NCBI GenBank assembly: GCA_963719345.1
Contig: CAVRCA010000001.1
Location: 310,001-374,000 of the forward strand
From: CAVRCA01 sp963719345
GTDB taxonomy: Bacteria > Pseudomonadota > Alphaproteobacteria > Acetobacterales > Acetobacteraceae
DNA length: 64,000 nucleotides
Direction: 5' to 3'
Notes under the pieces: generated by a model
What the model was told of the DNA's origin: nothing
Database searches by the model: none
The model's input: only the letters and a program-made list of their open reading frames with translations
In this document: piece by piece, positions 49,765 through 59,682 of the stretch
Layout of the letters: each line of letters starts with the position of its first letter
How positions within the stretch are numbered: position 1 is the first letter of the stretch
Position numbers and translations under genes: made by a program

Positions 49765-51020
49765 CCGAGACCGAGCAGCACGACCACCCCGAGAACCACG
49801 GTGTATGAAACCGCAAGCAATCCACCGGCGTAGCTGCCGGTCGCGTCCTTGATCGCGCCGATGACCATCGGCCCCACGAAGCCCGCGAGGTTGCCAAGCG
49901 AGTTGATGACCGCGATCCCCGCCGCCGCAGCCGCCCCGCTCAGCATGGCGGTGGGCAGGGTCCAGAACACCGAGAGCGCCGCATAGACGCCAAATCCCGC
50001 GAGCGACAAGGCCAGCATCTTGAGGATCGGCTGATCGAGGATCGTGGACACGCCCAGTCCGGTCGCGGCCAGCAACAGCGCGACCGCCGTGTGGCTGCGT
50101 CGTTCCAGATGCCGGTCGGAGCGCCGGCTGTACCAGAGCATCGCACAGAGCCCGACGACGTAGGGAATGGCGGTAACGAGCGTGGTCTGCAGGTAGGTTG
50201 TGCCGAACCCCTTGACGATCTGGGGCAGGAAATAGCCGAGTCCGGTCGAGGTGGCGGATACGCCGAAATAGACGGCCGAGAGGGCGAGCACCTTCGGATT
50301 GTGGAGAACCTGCCGTACGCTGAGGACGTGGGCGGCGTCGCGGTTCCGGCGCTCGGCCTCGAGCCGCGCGATGAGCCAGGCACGCTCCTCCACGGTCAGC
50401 CACTTCGCCTCTGATGGCCGATCGGTGAGATAGAAGAAGATGACGGCACCGATGACGATCGCGGGTAGCGCCTCGACGAGGAACAGCCACTGCCAGCCGC
50501 GCAGGCCCCACGCTCCGTCGAGCTTGAACAGCAGGCCCGAGAGCGGCGCCCCGATCACCACCGATAGCGGCAGCGCCAGGACGAACCGGCCCGTCATCCG
50601 GGCACGGTAGGCGGTCGGAAACCACAAGGTCAGATAGAAGATGATGCCGGGGAAGAAGCCGGCCTCGGCGACCCCGAGCAGCACGCGGACGATGTAGAAG
50701 CTGGTCTCGCCCCGGACCAGGACCATCGCGGCCGAGAGCAGTCCCCAGCTCACCATGATCCGGGCGAGCCACTTGCGGGCGCCGAACCGTTCGAGGGCCA
50801 GGTTGGAGGGCACTTCGAAAACAAAATAGCCGATGAAGAAAACCCCGACGCCGAACCCGAACACCGAACTCGAGAACCCGAGATCGCCGTTCATCTGCAA
50901 CGCGGCGAAGCTCACGTTCACCCGGTCGAGATAGGCCGCGAAGTAGCCAAGGATCAGGATCGGCAGGAGCCGACGACTGACCTTCGCCACCGTCTGCCGC
51001 TCCACCGCTTCTGCGGACAT
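49716..51020 (-). CDS. MFS transporter, anion:cation symporter (ACS)-like
   Basis: A 434-residue, 12-helix major facilitator. The start LPILILGYFAAYLDRVNVSF with AALQMNGDLGFS is the signature of the ACS family (tartrate, phthalate, glucarate and 4-hydroxyphenylacetate carriers). Later come RVLLGVAEAGFFPGIIFYLT, LWFPTAYRARM and GPMVIGAIKDATGSYAGGL. It probably imports an organic acid with protons. It follows the CDGSH gene on the same strand (27 bp gap) and converges with pqiA. There is no adjacent catabolic gene on its strand to suggest the substrate. Confidence 0.9.
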   Translation of the reverse strand: MSAEAVERQTVAKVSRRLLPILILGYFAAYLDRVNVSFAALQMNGDLGFSSSVFGFGVGVFFIGYFVFEVPSNLALERFGARKWLARIMVSWGLLSAAMVLVRGETSFYIVRVLLGVAEAGFFPGIIFYLTLWFPTAYRARMTGRFVLALPLSVVIGAPLSGLLFKLDGAWGLRGWQWLFLVEALPAIVIGAVIFFYLTDRPSEAKWLTVEERAWLIARLEAERRNRDAAHVLSVRQVLHNPKVLALSAVYFGVSATSTGLGYFLPQIVKGFGTTYLQTTLVTAIPYVVGLCAMLWYSRRSDRHLERRSHTAVALLLAATGLGVSTILDQPILKMLALSLAGFGVYAALSVFWTLPTAMLSGAAAAAGIAVINSLGNLAGFVGPMVIGAIKDATGSYAGGLLAVSYTVVLGVVVLLGLGHDRALERPPELQPGE

Positions 51021-51047
51021 TGTGTTCCCGTTCAGCCGCCCGGCGGC

Positions 51048-51296
51048 TCAGATCGTCTTGTGCCGACCGTCGCAGAGCGGCGCCGTGGCGGTGTGCTTGC
51101 ACCCGCAGAACCAGACGTCGCCGGTCTTCGTGGCCTTCCACTCGAGCGGGCGGAACCCGCCGCCCTTGTGTGTCCCGTCGCACAGCGGCTGCTTGCTGCT
51201 CATCCCGCAGACGCACCACCAGTAGGACTTGCCCTCCTCGACGGCGACCTTGAAGGGCGCGCGCTGCGCAATGTGCGGTGTACCGGTCGCTGACAT
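51048..51296 (-). CDS. Double-CDGSH iron-sulfur protein
   Basis: An 82-residue protein with two CDGSH-type motifs: CVCGMSSKQPLCDGTH and CGCKHTATAPLCDGRH. Each supplies three Cys and one His to a labile [2Fe-2S] cluster. There is no membrane anchor, unlike mitoNEET; the architecture resembles the mitochondrial-type double-CDGSH proteins (MiNT/CISD3) and many bacterial homologues. The role may be redox sensing or cluster transfer. It is probably co-transcribed with the MFS gene downstream. About 277 bp separate it from the divergent gene at 51574; I see nothing definite in that gap. Confidence 0.93.
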   Translation of the reverse strand: MSATGTPHIAQRAPFKVAVEEGKSYWWCVCGMSSKQPLCDGTHKGGGFRPLEWKATKTGDVWFCGCKHTATAPLCDGRHKTI

Positions 51297-51573
51297 GCTC
51301 TCATCCCCACTGGATCAGTTGCCGCCTTCGTCTGCGCCGAGCGTGTTCTTGGCGCCGTCGGGGAGCGTTCCGCTCGCGTGCGGATCATGTCAAGCGCTTT
51401 GCCGGAGGGGGCGCGCGCTACAGCTTTGTCCGCGAGGATCGCGCGACCTCCTTGCTGACCGAGATGCATCCGGCGGCGATCGATTGTTCCAGGCGCGGAC
51501 GGCAATGTGTCGATGCCTGCCGCAGGCTGCCGGGTGGCTTGCATGGCCGGGCCGCCCGAACCTAGACTCGGCA

Positions 51574-52236
51574 ATGGCCGAAAACGACTGCGAGTCCCGC
51601 CGCACGGCGCGCCTGCCGTGGGACTTCCATCCGGCGCTGACCGAGGAGCGGCTGCGGCTCTGCGCCCGGCTGCTCGCCAACGCCCGGCGCGACGCCCTCG
51701 CCCTGGCGGCCTATGAGATGGGTGACGACAGCTGGTCCGTCGGATGCCGGGCCTACGCCTTCGGTCGCCAGCGGCTCACGCGGGTCGCCGGGTCCGGGGA
51801 GCATCCGTGGCTCCGGGTGATGGACGACAGCCACCACTTCGTCTTCCTGATCGAACAGGTGCCGGTCCGCTTCTATCGCGGCCCGGCCGACGAACCCACC
51901 GCACGAACGTTGCGACGACAAGAGGCCGAGGCACAGCAGCTCGGCTTGGCACTCGGGATCGACGTCGCGGAAGGACTCGTCTTTCGCTTGGCAGTGGAAA
52001 CCAATGCGAGCGGCAGCGTCGAGCGAGTGGTTTTCCTGGCCCTGCGCGGCGAAGAGGGGGTTGCCGAAGCCGCGTGGCCCATCCCGCTCGAGCTGCCGGC
52101 GGAACGCCTCAGGCCGGGCGTGCAGCTCCGCCTGATTGCCGATGATGGCTACGAGGGACCGAGCCGGCCGGGTGCGCAAGCGCGCGTGCCCGCCAGGCGG
52201 CAGCGAACGCCGGTGCGCCGACGCAACGCGACCTGA
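51574..52236 (+). CDS. Conserved-looking hypothetical protein
   Basis: A 220-residue cytoplasmic protein I do not recognise. ATG 51574 starts MAENDCESRRTARLPWDFHP. The centre is hydrophobic/aromatic (EHPWLRVMDDSHHFVFLIEQ, then VPVRFYRG), followed by an acidic helix (RRQEAEAQQLGLALGIDVAE). The end is very basic (RVPARRQRTPVRRRNAT) and could bind nucleic acid. Codon usage matches the neighbours and the frame is clean. It is divergent from the CDGSH gene. No function is proposed. Confidence 0.65.
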   Translation: MAENDCESRRTARLPWDFHPALTEERLRLCARLLANARRDALALAAYEMGDDSWSVGCRAYAFGRQRLTRVAGSGEHPWLRVMDDSHHFVFLIEQVPVRFYRGPADEPTARTLRRQEAEAQQLGLALGIDVAEGLVFRLAVETNASGSVERVVFLALRGEEGVAEAAWPIPLELPAERLRPGVQLRLIADDGYEGPSRPGAQARVPARRQRTPVRRRNAT

Positions 52237-52420
52237 TCACCGGCGCCGCGTCTAAAGGTCGACCGCGCGGAACCGATGCATCCCGACAAGCCAGGCAAAC
52301 TCGACGCTGCCGAAGCGGACGCGATGCCCGGACGTCCGACGGCTTGCTAGCCGGACCCCTTGCTGGCCGGGCGTGCCGACCACTACCCTGCCCCGTGCGT
52401 CACCTGGGGAGGGAACGTCG

Positions 52421-54151
52421 ATGCCGGCCTACGACGTCATCATCAAGAACGGCCTGATCTTCGACGGCTCGCGGGTGCCGCGCTATCGCGGCGACATCGG
52501 CGTCCGCGACGGCGTGATCTGCGGCATCGGCCGTATTCCGGACGGCGACGCGACCCGAGTGATCGACGCCGACGGGCTGCACGTCGCCCCCGGCTTCATC
52601 GACCTGCACACGCACTACGACGCGCAGCTGTTCTGGGACCCCTATTGCACCCTGTCCGGCTGGCACGGCGTGACGTCGGCGGTCATCGGCAATTGCGGCT
52701 TCGGCTTCGCCCCCGTCGCGCCCGAGATGCGCGAGCGCGCGATGTTGAGCATGACGCGTGTCGAGGCGATCCCGTTCGCCTCGATGAAGCTGGGGATGCC
52801 CTGGGACTGGACGAGCTTCCCCGAGTACCTCGACAGCGTCGATCGGGTGCCCAAGGCGATCAATATCCTGCCGTATGTTCCCGTCGCCCCCTTGCTGATC
52901 AGCGTGCTCGGCTTCGACGACGCCAAGGCCGGCAAGCAGCCGACCGACGCGCAGCACGCCGAACTCTGCCGGCTGTTCGAGGAAGCGCTGGACGCCGGGG
53001 GCTGCGGCTGGTCGGCGCAACGGCTGATGCCGGATGGCCCCTCGGCGGTGCAGCTCGACTATGACGGCACTCCTATGGTGACCGACGTCATGCACGACCA
53101 GACCTGCGAGGCGCTGGCCGGCGTGCTCGGCAAGCGCAACGCCGGATTCATGCAGATGACGATCTCGTCCGGCAGCTACGCGCACGATCGCGGCCACATG
53201 GAGCGGTTGGCCGCCATCAGCGGACGGCCGCTGCTGTGGAATGTGGTGCAGGCGTACGATCACAAGCCCGAGGTGCATCGCGGCGCCCTCGCCTGGCTGG
53301 CGAGCTGCCGCGAGCGCGGCATCCGGGTGTACGGCCAGGGCCTGACCACCGATGCCGGCTTCGCCTTCACGTTCGAGGACTGGAACCTTTGGGACGATCG
53401 GCCGGCGTGGCGGGATGCGACGCTCGGCACGGTGGCCGAGCGACTGGCAAAGCTGGCCGATCCCGTGCGCCGGCCGGCGCTGCGCGCGCAGGTGCCGCTG
53501 ACCGTCACCGGGCCGATCGCCGGCATCGTCGTCACCGGTCCGCGCACGCCCGAAACCGAGCGCTGGCTCGACCACACGATCGGTCAGGTCGCCGAGGCGA
53601 CGGGCAAGCACCCGGTCGACGCGATGCTCGACATCGCGGTCGCCGACGGCTTGGCGACCGAGTTCTTCGCCGCGCCGCCGAACGTCTCCCTCGAACACCT
53701 CAAGGAGATCGTCGACGATCCGTACGTGCTGTTCGGGGTGTCCGACGGCGGCGCGCACACCAAGTTCCTCACCGCCGGCCGCTACCCGACCGAAACCCTG
53801 GTCAAGATCGTGCGCGAGCACGGCATGCTGAGCCTCGAGGAGGCGCATTGGCGCCTGTCGGCACTTCCCGCCACGCTCGCCGGCTTCACCGATCGCGGCG
53901 TGCTGCGGGTCGGCGCACCGGCCGACATCGTGATCTACGACTATGCGAAGCTGGACGTGCTGCCGAGCGAGATCGTCCACGATTTGCCCGGTGGCGAATG
54001 GCGCCGCGTGCAGCGCGCCCGGGGTTATCGGTACGTGCTCGTGAACGGCGCAGTCACCATCGAGGACGATCGCGAAACCAGAACTTTCTCGGGCCGCCTG
54101 CTCCGCCATGGTGGTGGCGCCCCCGCGTCCGGGATGGTGCGTGCGGCCTGA
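52421..54151 (+). CDS. Amidohydrolase, N-acyl-D-amino-acid deacylase-like
   Basis: A 576-residue metal-dependent amidohydrolase of the D-aminoacylase branch. It has MPAYDVIIKNGLIFDGSRVP, the metal motif GFIDLHTHYDAQLFWDP, TSAVIGNCGFGFAPVAPEMR, GVSDGGAHTKFLTAGRYPTE (metal Asp) and a C-terminal beta domain GAPADIVIYDYAKLDVLP. GGGGAGG precedes ATG 52421. The family removes N-acyl groups from D-amino acids or hydrolyses related cyclic or linear amides. Its stop is separated by one base from the acyl-CoA ligase start, so the two are an operon. Substrate unknown. Confidence 0.88.
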   Translation: MPAYDVIIKNGLIFDGSRVPRYRGDIGVRDGVICGIGRIPDGDATRVIDADGLHVAPGFIDLHTHYDAQLFWDPYCTLSGWHGVTSAVIGNCGFGFAPVAPEMRERAMLSMTRVEAIPFASMKLGMPWDWTSFPEYLDSVDRVPKAINILPYVPVAPLLISVLGFDDAKAGKQPTDAQHAELCRLFEEALDAGGCGWSAQRLMPDGPSAVQLDYDGTPMVTDVMHDQTCEALAGVLGKRNAGFMQMTISSGSYAHDRGHMERLAAISGRPLLWNVVQAYDHKPEVHRGALAWLASCRERGIRVYGQGLTTDAGFAFTFEDWNLWDDRPAWRDATLGTVAERLAKLADPVRRPALRAQVPLTVTGPIAGIVVTGPRTPETERWLDHTIGQVAEATGKHPVDAMLDIAVADGLATEFFAAPPNVSLEHLKEIVDDPYVLFGVSDGGAHTKFLTAGRYPTETLVKIVREHGMLSLEEAHWRLSALPATLAGFTDRGVLRVGAPADIVIYDYAKLDVLPSEIVHDLPGGEWRRVQRARGYRYVLVNGAVTIEDDRETRTFSGRLLRHGGGAPASGMVRAA

Positions 54152-54152
54152 A

Positions 54153-55697
54153 ATGGCCGAGGGCGTCGACGCCGCGGCTGCGCGCCAGGCAGCCGGCGTC
54201 ACCATCGGCGAGCTGCTGCGGGCCCGCGCCCGGCTGCATCCCGACCGCGTTGCCGTTGAGGACGGGGCGCGCCGCTTCAGTTTCGCCGAACTCAACGCGC
54301 GCGTGAACCGGCTCGCCGCCGTGCTGCGCACCCTCGATATCGGGCGCGGCGATCGCGTGGCGATCCTGTCGGAGAACCGGGCCGAATATCTCGAGCTGAT
54401 GTTCGCCGCCGGCAAGCTTGGGGCGATCGTCTGTGCGCTGAACTGGCGGCTCGCCGATCGCGAGATGCGCCATTGCGTCACGTTGACCTTGCCCCGGGCG
54501 ACGCTCGTCTCGACCGCCTACGAAGCCACTGCCGCTCGGCTCGGCGACGTCCTCGGTGAGCGCGTCCTGCTGGGCGAGGATTACGAGCAGCGTCTCGCCT
54601 GTGCCCGCGCCGACGAGCCGGACATCGCCGCCGAGGCCGAGGACGGGCACGTCATTCTCTATACGAGCGGGACGACGGGAAACCCGAAAGGCGCGCTGGT
54701 CAGCCATCGGGCGCAGCTGGCGCGGATGCATTCGAGCTGCGTCGATTTCGACCTGGCGCAGGGGGACGTGTTCGTCGCCTGGGCACCGATGTTCCACATG
54801 GTGTCCACCGACCAGTCGATCCACGTGCTGTGCCTGGGCGGCAGGGTGATCGTCATCCCGGGCCTCGACGTCGACCGTATCCTGCACGCCGTCGAAACCG
54901 AGCATCTGTGGTGGCTCGTCGTCATGCCCGGCATGATCGAGGAACTGATCGCCGGAGCAAGGCGGCGGCGTACCGTGCCGCGCGGCATAAAACTGATCGG
55001 CGCGATGGCGGACCTTGTGCCGCGTCACCAACTGGCCGAGGTCACCAGCCTGTTGCGCGCGCCCTACGCCAATACGTTCGGAGCAACCGAGACCGGCTTG
55101 CCGCCGGCGTCCGTCGGGCGCGTGCCGATCGGCGCCGCGCCGGGCCGCCTGCCAAAAACGCCCAGTTCGACCTGCGTGTTCCGGTTGGTGGACGACCAGG
55201 ATCGCGAGGTGCCGGACGGCATGCCGGGTGAACTCGCGATCCGCGGCCCGACCTTGTTCAGCGGCTACTGGAACGCACCGGAGAGCAATGCGCACGACTT
55301 CCGCGGCGGCTGGTTTCACATGGGCGACGTGTTCGTGCGCAACCCGGACGGCACGATCGATTTCGTTGACCGGGTGAAATACCTGATCAAGTCGGGTGGT
55401 GAGAACGTCTATCCCGCGGAGATCGAACAGGTCCTGCTGGGTGATGCGCGGGTGGCCGAGGCGGTCGTGGTGCGCCGTGCCGACGCGCGCTGGGGCGAAG
55501 TCCCGGTGGCGTTCGTCGCCCGCCGCGACCAGACGGTGAGCGAAGCCGAGTTGATCGAAGCGTGTCGCGGCAACCTCGCCGGCTACAAACGCCCGAAGGA
55601 GGTCCGGTTCATCGCGCTTGAGGATTTTCCCCGCAGCACGACGGGGAAAATCCAGCGGCACGAGATGGAGAAGTGGCTGAGTGATGGTTCTCAGTAG
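54153..55697 (+). CDS. AMP-dependent acyl-CoA synthetase/ligase
   Basis: A 514-residue ANL-superfamily ligase activating a carboxylic acid to its CoA thioester via an acyl-AMP. The P-loop is VILYTSGTTGNPKGALVSHR, A5-like NTFGATET, A7-like GWFHMGDVFVRNPDG, A8 VDRVKYLIKSGGENVYPAEI, and the C-terminal catalytic Lys lies in FPRSTTGKIQRHEMEK. ATG 54153 is preferred because it follows the amidohydrolase TGA by one base. It overlaps the end of the convergent 2-hydroxyacid dehydrogenase by seven bases. The acid substrate is unknown; the coupled deacylase could release it. Confidence 0.92.
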   Translation: MAEGVDAAAARQAAGVTIGELLRARARLHPDRVAVEDGARRFSFAELNARVNRLAAVLRTLDIGRGDRVAILSENRAEYLELMFAAGKLGAIVCALNWRLADREMRHCVTLTLPRATLVSTAYEATAARLGDVLGERVLLGEDYEQRLACARADEPDIAAEAEDGHVILYTSGTTGNPKGALVSHRAQLARMHSSCVDFDLAQGDVFVAWAPMFHMVSTDQSIHVLCLGGRVIVIPGLDVDRILHAVETEHLWWLVVMPGMIEELIAGARRRRTVPRGIKLIGAMADLVPRHQLAEVTSLLRAPYANTFGATETGLPPASVGRVPIGAAPGRLPKTPSSTCVFRLVDDQDREVPDGMPGELAIRGPTLFSGYWNAPESNAHDFRGGWFHMGDVFVRNPDGTIDFVDRVKYLIKSGGENVYPAEIEQVLLGDARVAEAVVVRRADARWGEVPVAFVARRDQTVSEAELIEACRGNLAGYKRPKEVRFIALEDFPRSTTGKIQRHEMEKWLSDGSQ

Positions 55698-56672
55698 AAC
55701 AGATCCCGCATCTCCGGGATGACCCAGAGCGGCTTGTCGCCGCGGGCGACGCGCTGGACGTTGTCGAACGCGTTGCGGAAGCGGGAATACTGATTGTCCC
55801 ATGTCGGCCCGGCGAGATGCGGCGTCAGGATGACGTTGTCGAGCTGGAACAGCGGGTTGGTCGGCGAGGTCGGTTCCTCCTCGAACACGTCGAGCCCGGC
55901 CGCCGCGATCTTGCCCGAGCTCAACGCATCGTACAGCGCGGCCTCGTCCACCACCGGGCCGCGGCAGGTGTTGATCAGGATTGCCGATGGCTTTCATCAG
56001 GCCGAGTTCCCGGGCACCGATCAGCTTGCGGGTCGCCGGTGTCAGCGGAACATGGAGGGAAAGAATGTCGGCGCTGCGCAGCACCTCGGGCATGGCGCGG
56101 AACCGGGCACCGAGCTGATCCTCGGCGTCCTCGGTGAGCCGCACGGTATCGTAGTATTGCACGTTGAGGCCGAAGGCGCGGCCGAGACGCGCGACCTTCT
56201 TTCCGATCGTGCCGAGGCCGATGATGCCAAGCGTCTTGCCGTGCAGCTCATAGAGCCGCACGTTGGCGAAATCGTTGCCGCGCCACCGGCCGGCCACGAC
56301 GTTGGTGTGCTGCCAGATCAGCCGCCGGTTGACCGCCAGCATCAGCAGCATCGCGTGTTCGGCGACCGCGATCGAGTTGGCGCCCCCATTGTTGGAAACG
56401 GGAACGCGCGCCTGCCGCGCCGCCTCGATATCGACCCGGTCGTAGCCGGCGCTCACCAGCTGCACGAGCCTGAGCTTTGGCGCCGCCCGGAAGAACTCGC
56501 CGCCCATCTGGCCGCTGGTCAGGCCGACAAAGAACTCGGCCTCGGCGAGTGCCGCCTTGTACTCCGCGCTGTCCGGAGACGCGATGGTCACGTCGAAGCC
56601 TTCCGGCGCCATCTCCCGCGCGATCGGCGTGTCGTTCAGCGGACTGGCAGCGAGCAGGATCTTGGGCGCCAT
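55691..56672 (-). CDS. D-isomer-specific 2-hydroxyacid dehydrogenase, frameshifted
   Basis: A formate/glycerate-dehydrogenase-like NAD(P)-dependent enzyme of about 326 residues. Features are VQLVSAGYDRVDIEAARQAR, the Rossmann motif GKTLGIIGLGTIGKKVARLG, SADILSLHVPLTPATRKLIG, GLDVFEEEP (Glu) and ILTPHLAGPTWDN (catalytic His). An indel near 55985 moves the frame between LMKAIG and ILINTCRGPVVDEAALYDAL; the catalytic Arg region upstream is intact. ATG 56672 has CCGGAGGAAAG upstream. It is divergent from the SDR gene. Substrate unknown. Confidence 0.88.
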
Positions 56673-56748
56673 GCTTTCCTCCGGTTCTTTGCGGGCTCGA
56701 CGCCATGCTAGTATCCCCGGCAAAGCTCACAAGGGGGAGAACGCCAGC

Positions 56749-57546
<798 letters not shown>

Positions 57547-58713
57547 TCAGAACGTATTGAGGCCGAGGATGCCCTGCGCGCCAAGCTCGGCGCCGGCCAG
57601 CTTCTTGCCGATCAGGTCGCGCAGGGTTTCCACGGTGCCGCCGCCCAGCGAGCCGTAGCGCGCGGCGCGGTAGATGCGCGACACCGGGTAGTCGTCGGTG
57701 AAGCCGTATCCGCCGTGCAGCTGCACCGCCTCGCTCGCGACCCGCACCGACATCTCGTTGCAGAACACTTTCGCCGTGGCTGACAGGAACGGGTCCGGAT
57801 AGGGGTTTGCGGTGCCGCAGGCGCGGTACAGCAGGCCGCGTCCGGCCTCGATGTCCTTGTACATGTCGGCGAGCTTCCATCGGATACCCTGGTTGTCGAC
57901 GACCTTGCGACCGAACACCTCGCGCTCGCGCGTGTAGCTCAGCGCTTCCTCGAACGCGGCCTCCGCAAGGCCCAGCGAGATCGCCGGATTGAGGCAGCGC
58001 TGCGTGTTGAACGCCGTCAGCAGCCGGCGGAACCCGCCCTCCTTCAACACCAAGTTTTCCAACGGCAGCTCGCAATCGTTGAACTGCACCTCGCACAGGT
58101 TCTCGCCGCCCATCGTGTGGTAGGCGCCGGTGATCTCGACGCCCTTGGTGCCGCCCTCCACCAGCACGCAGCCGATCCCTTCCCGCCCCGGCTTGCCGTC
58201 TACGCGAGTGAACACGACGAACATGCCGGCCTCCGGCACCCGGCTGATCAGCGTCTTCGTGCCCCGCAGGATGACGCGGTCGCCGGCCACCCGCGCGTTG
58301 GTGCGGAAATTGGCGACATCCGTGCCGGCATGCGGCTCGGTCATGCAGATCGACAGGATGCAGTCGCCGGTGACGACCTTCGGAAGAATACGCTCCTTGA
58401 TCGCCGCCGGGGCGTAGTGGGCGATCACCCGCGTCTGCACCCCGGCCTCGCCGAGTACCGCCATCGCGGTCACGTAACAGGCCTTGGCGATCTCCTCGAG
58501 GATGAGGGCAGTGTCGAACACCGGCAGGCCGAGGCCGCCATATTCCTCCGGCACCGTCATGCCCAGCACGCCGAGGCCGGCGAGCTTGTGCATGTTCTCC
58601 CAGGGGAAGGTGCCATCCATCCAGCGGTTGGCCTTCGGCTTGAACTCGGCCTGCGCGAGCTCGCGCACCGTGGCGAGCATTTCCCGCTGTTGAGGTTTGA
58701 GAAGGAATTCCAT
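57547..58713 (-). CDS. Acyl-CoA dehydrogenase family flavoprotein lacking the usual catalytic Glu
   Basis: A complete 388-residue acyl-CoA dehydrogenase fold. The N-terminal helical domain has GVLGMTVPEEYGGLGLP, the FAD/substrate strand ICMTEPHAGTDVANF, and the C-terminal helices QLHGGYGFTDDYPVSRIYRA. The position of the medium-chain-type catalytic Glu (EGT) is Gly in GSLGGGTVE (about residue 358). The isovaleryl-CoA-dehydrogenase-type position, aligned through GL..A helix G, is Gln238 in NTQRCLNPAISLGL. It may therefore use another base or have another reaction. It could act on the CoA thioesters made by the neighbouring ligases. The start ATG 58713 is 59 bp from the divergent L,D-transpeptidase start. 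Confidence 0.9.
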   Translation of the reverse strand: MEFLLKPQQREMLATVRELAQAEFKPKANRWMDGTFPWENMHKLAGLGVLGMTVPEEYGGLGLPVFDTALILEEIAKACYVTAMAVLGEAGVQTRVIAHYAPAAIKERILPKVVTGDCILSICMTEPHAGTDVANFRTNARVAGDRVILRGTKTLISRVPEAGMFVVFTRVDGKPGREGIGCVLVEGGTKGVEITGAYHTMGGENLCEVQFNDCELPLENLVLKEGGFRRLLTAFNTQRCLNPAISLGLAEAAFEEALSYTREREVFGRKVVDNQGIRWKLADMYKDIEAGRGLLYRACGTANPYPDPFLSATAKVFCNEMSVRVASEAVQLHGGYGFTDDYPVSRIYRAARYGSLGGGTVETLRDLIGKKLAGAELGAQGILGLNTF

Positions 58714-58772
58714 GCCAAGACCCTGTCCACGCCATCAGCTTGGCGACGATACAGCGGCTGGGCAGACAGGCA

Positions 58773-59681
58773 ATGACACGCACGAGCAAACCCGCTCCCT
58801 TCGCCGCAAGCTGCCGGCCAGCGGCGCTCGGCCTGCTCCTCGCGGTCCTGCTTTCCCTGGCCGTGGCCACGCCGGCATCGGCGCTCGCCGCGGACGCGTT
58901 CGGGGCGGACGCGCCGATGTCGCCGGACGACACCGAAGCCGAGATCGGACGGTTGCGCGCCGCCCTCATGCGGGAGGTGCCGGGCGCCTTCATCCCGGGT
59001 CCGACGGCACAGGCCGAATGGGTCCGCATGGCGCAGGCGATGATTGCCCGGAGCAATTTTCTGCTCGATCGCCCGCAGCTCATCGTGGTCGTCGACCGCA
59101 ACCCGCGGGTTCAGGCGCTGTGTCTCGTCATGATCCAGCCGGACGGACCGTGGCAGGCGATCGGCGGAACCCACGTCTCGACGGGCCAGCCCGGCCGCTT
59201 CGACCATTACATCACGCCGCTCGGGGTGTTTCCGCACACTGCCCTCATTCTCGATTTCCGCGCCGAAGGAACGTTCAACGAGAACCACATCCGCGGCCTC
59301 GGGCTGAAAGGGATGCGAGTGTGGGATTTCGGCTGGCAATGGGCGACGAAGGGCTGGCGCGCGGACGGCGAGCGCGGCCAGATGCGGCTCTTGATGCACG
59401 CGACGGACCCCACCTATCTGGAGCAGCGGATCGGCCGCCAAGCGTCATCGGGCTGCGTCCGTATTCCAGCCGCGCTCAACCGCTTTCTCGACCGGCACGG
59501 GGTGCTGGACGCCGAATACGAAGCCGCCGCACGCGACGACCTCCGCTATCGCGCGCTGCTGCCGCGCGACCGCACCCCGACCCCGCTCGCCGGCACCGCC
59601 CTGGTGGTCGTCAATTCGTCGCAGCCGACCACTCCTGACCTAGTCTCCGACAACCGAGGGCTAATACTCGTGACGCGGTAG
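58773..59681 (+). CDS. L,D-transpeptidase (YkuD domain), exported
   Basis: A 302-residue secreted protein with signal ALGLLLAVLLSLAVATPASA cleaved about ALA-AD. The YkuD catalytic domain includes LIVVVDRNPRVQALCLVMIQ, the conserved His in RLLMHATDP and the catalytic Cys motif GRQASSGCVRIP. These enzymes form 3-3 crosslinks in peptidoglycan or attach proteins to it. The start may be ATG 58773 or the in-frame TTG 58740; I chose the ATG since the extra residues add no signal. It is unrelated in role to the surrounding catabolic genes and ends one base before the convergent livF. Confidence 0.9.
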   Translation: MTRTSKPAPFAASCRPAALGLLLAVLLSLAVATPASALAADAFGADAPMSPDDTEAEIGRLRAALMREVPGAFIPGPTAQAEWVRMAQAMIARSNFLLDRPQLIVVVDRNPRVQALCLVMIQPDGPWQAIGGTHVSTGQPGRFDHYITPLGVFPHTALILDFRAEGTFNENHIRGLGLKGMRVWDFGWQWATKGWRADGERGQMRLLMHATDPTYLEQRIGRQASSGCVRIPAALNRFLDRHGVLDAEYEAAARDDLRYRALLPRDRTPTPLAGTALVVVNSSQPTTPDLVSDNRGLILVTR

Positions 59682-59682
59682 G

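Noticed and set aside
48376..51219. 947-codon open frame on the minus strand spanning pqiA and the MFS gene
   Set aside because: It covers two recognised genes, has low-complexity Arg/Asp/Gly composition and no family motif.
52400..54481. 693-codon antisense open frame over the amidohydrolase
   Set aside because: The plus-strand gene has clear metal motifs and a ribosome-binding site; the antisense product is compositionally biased.
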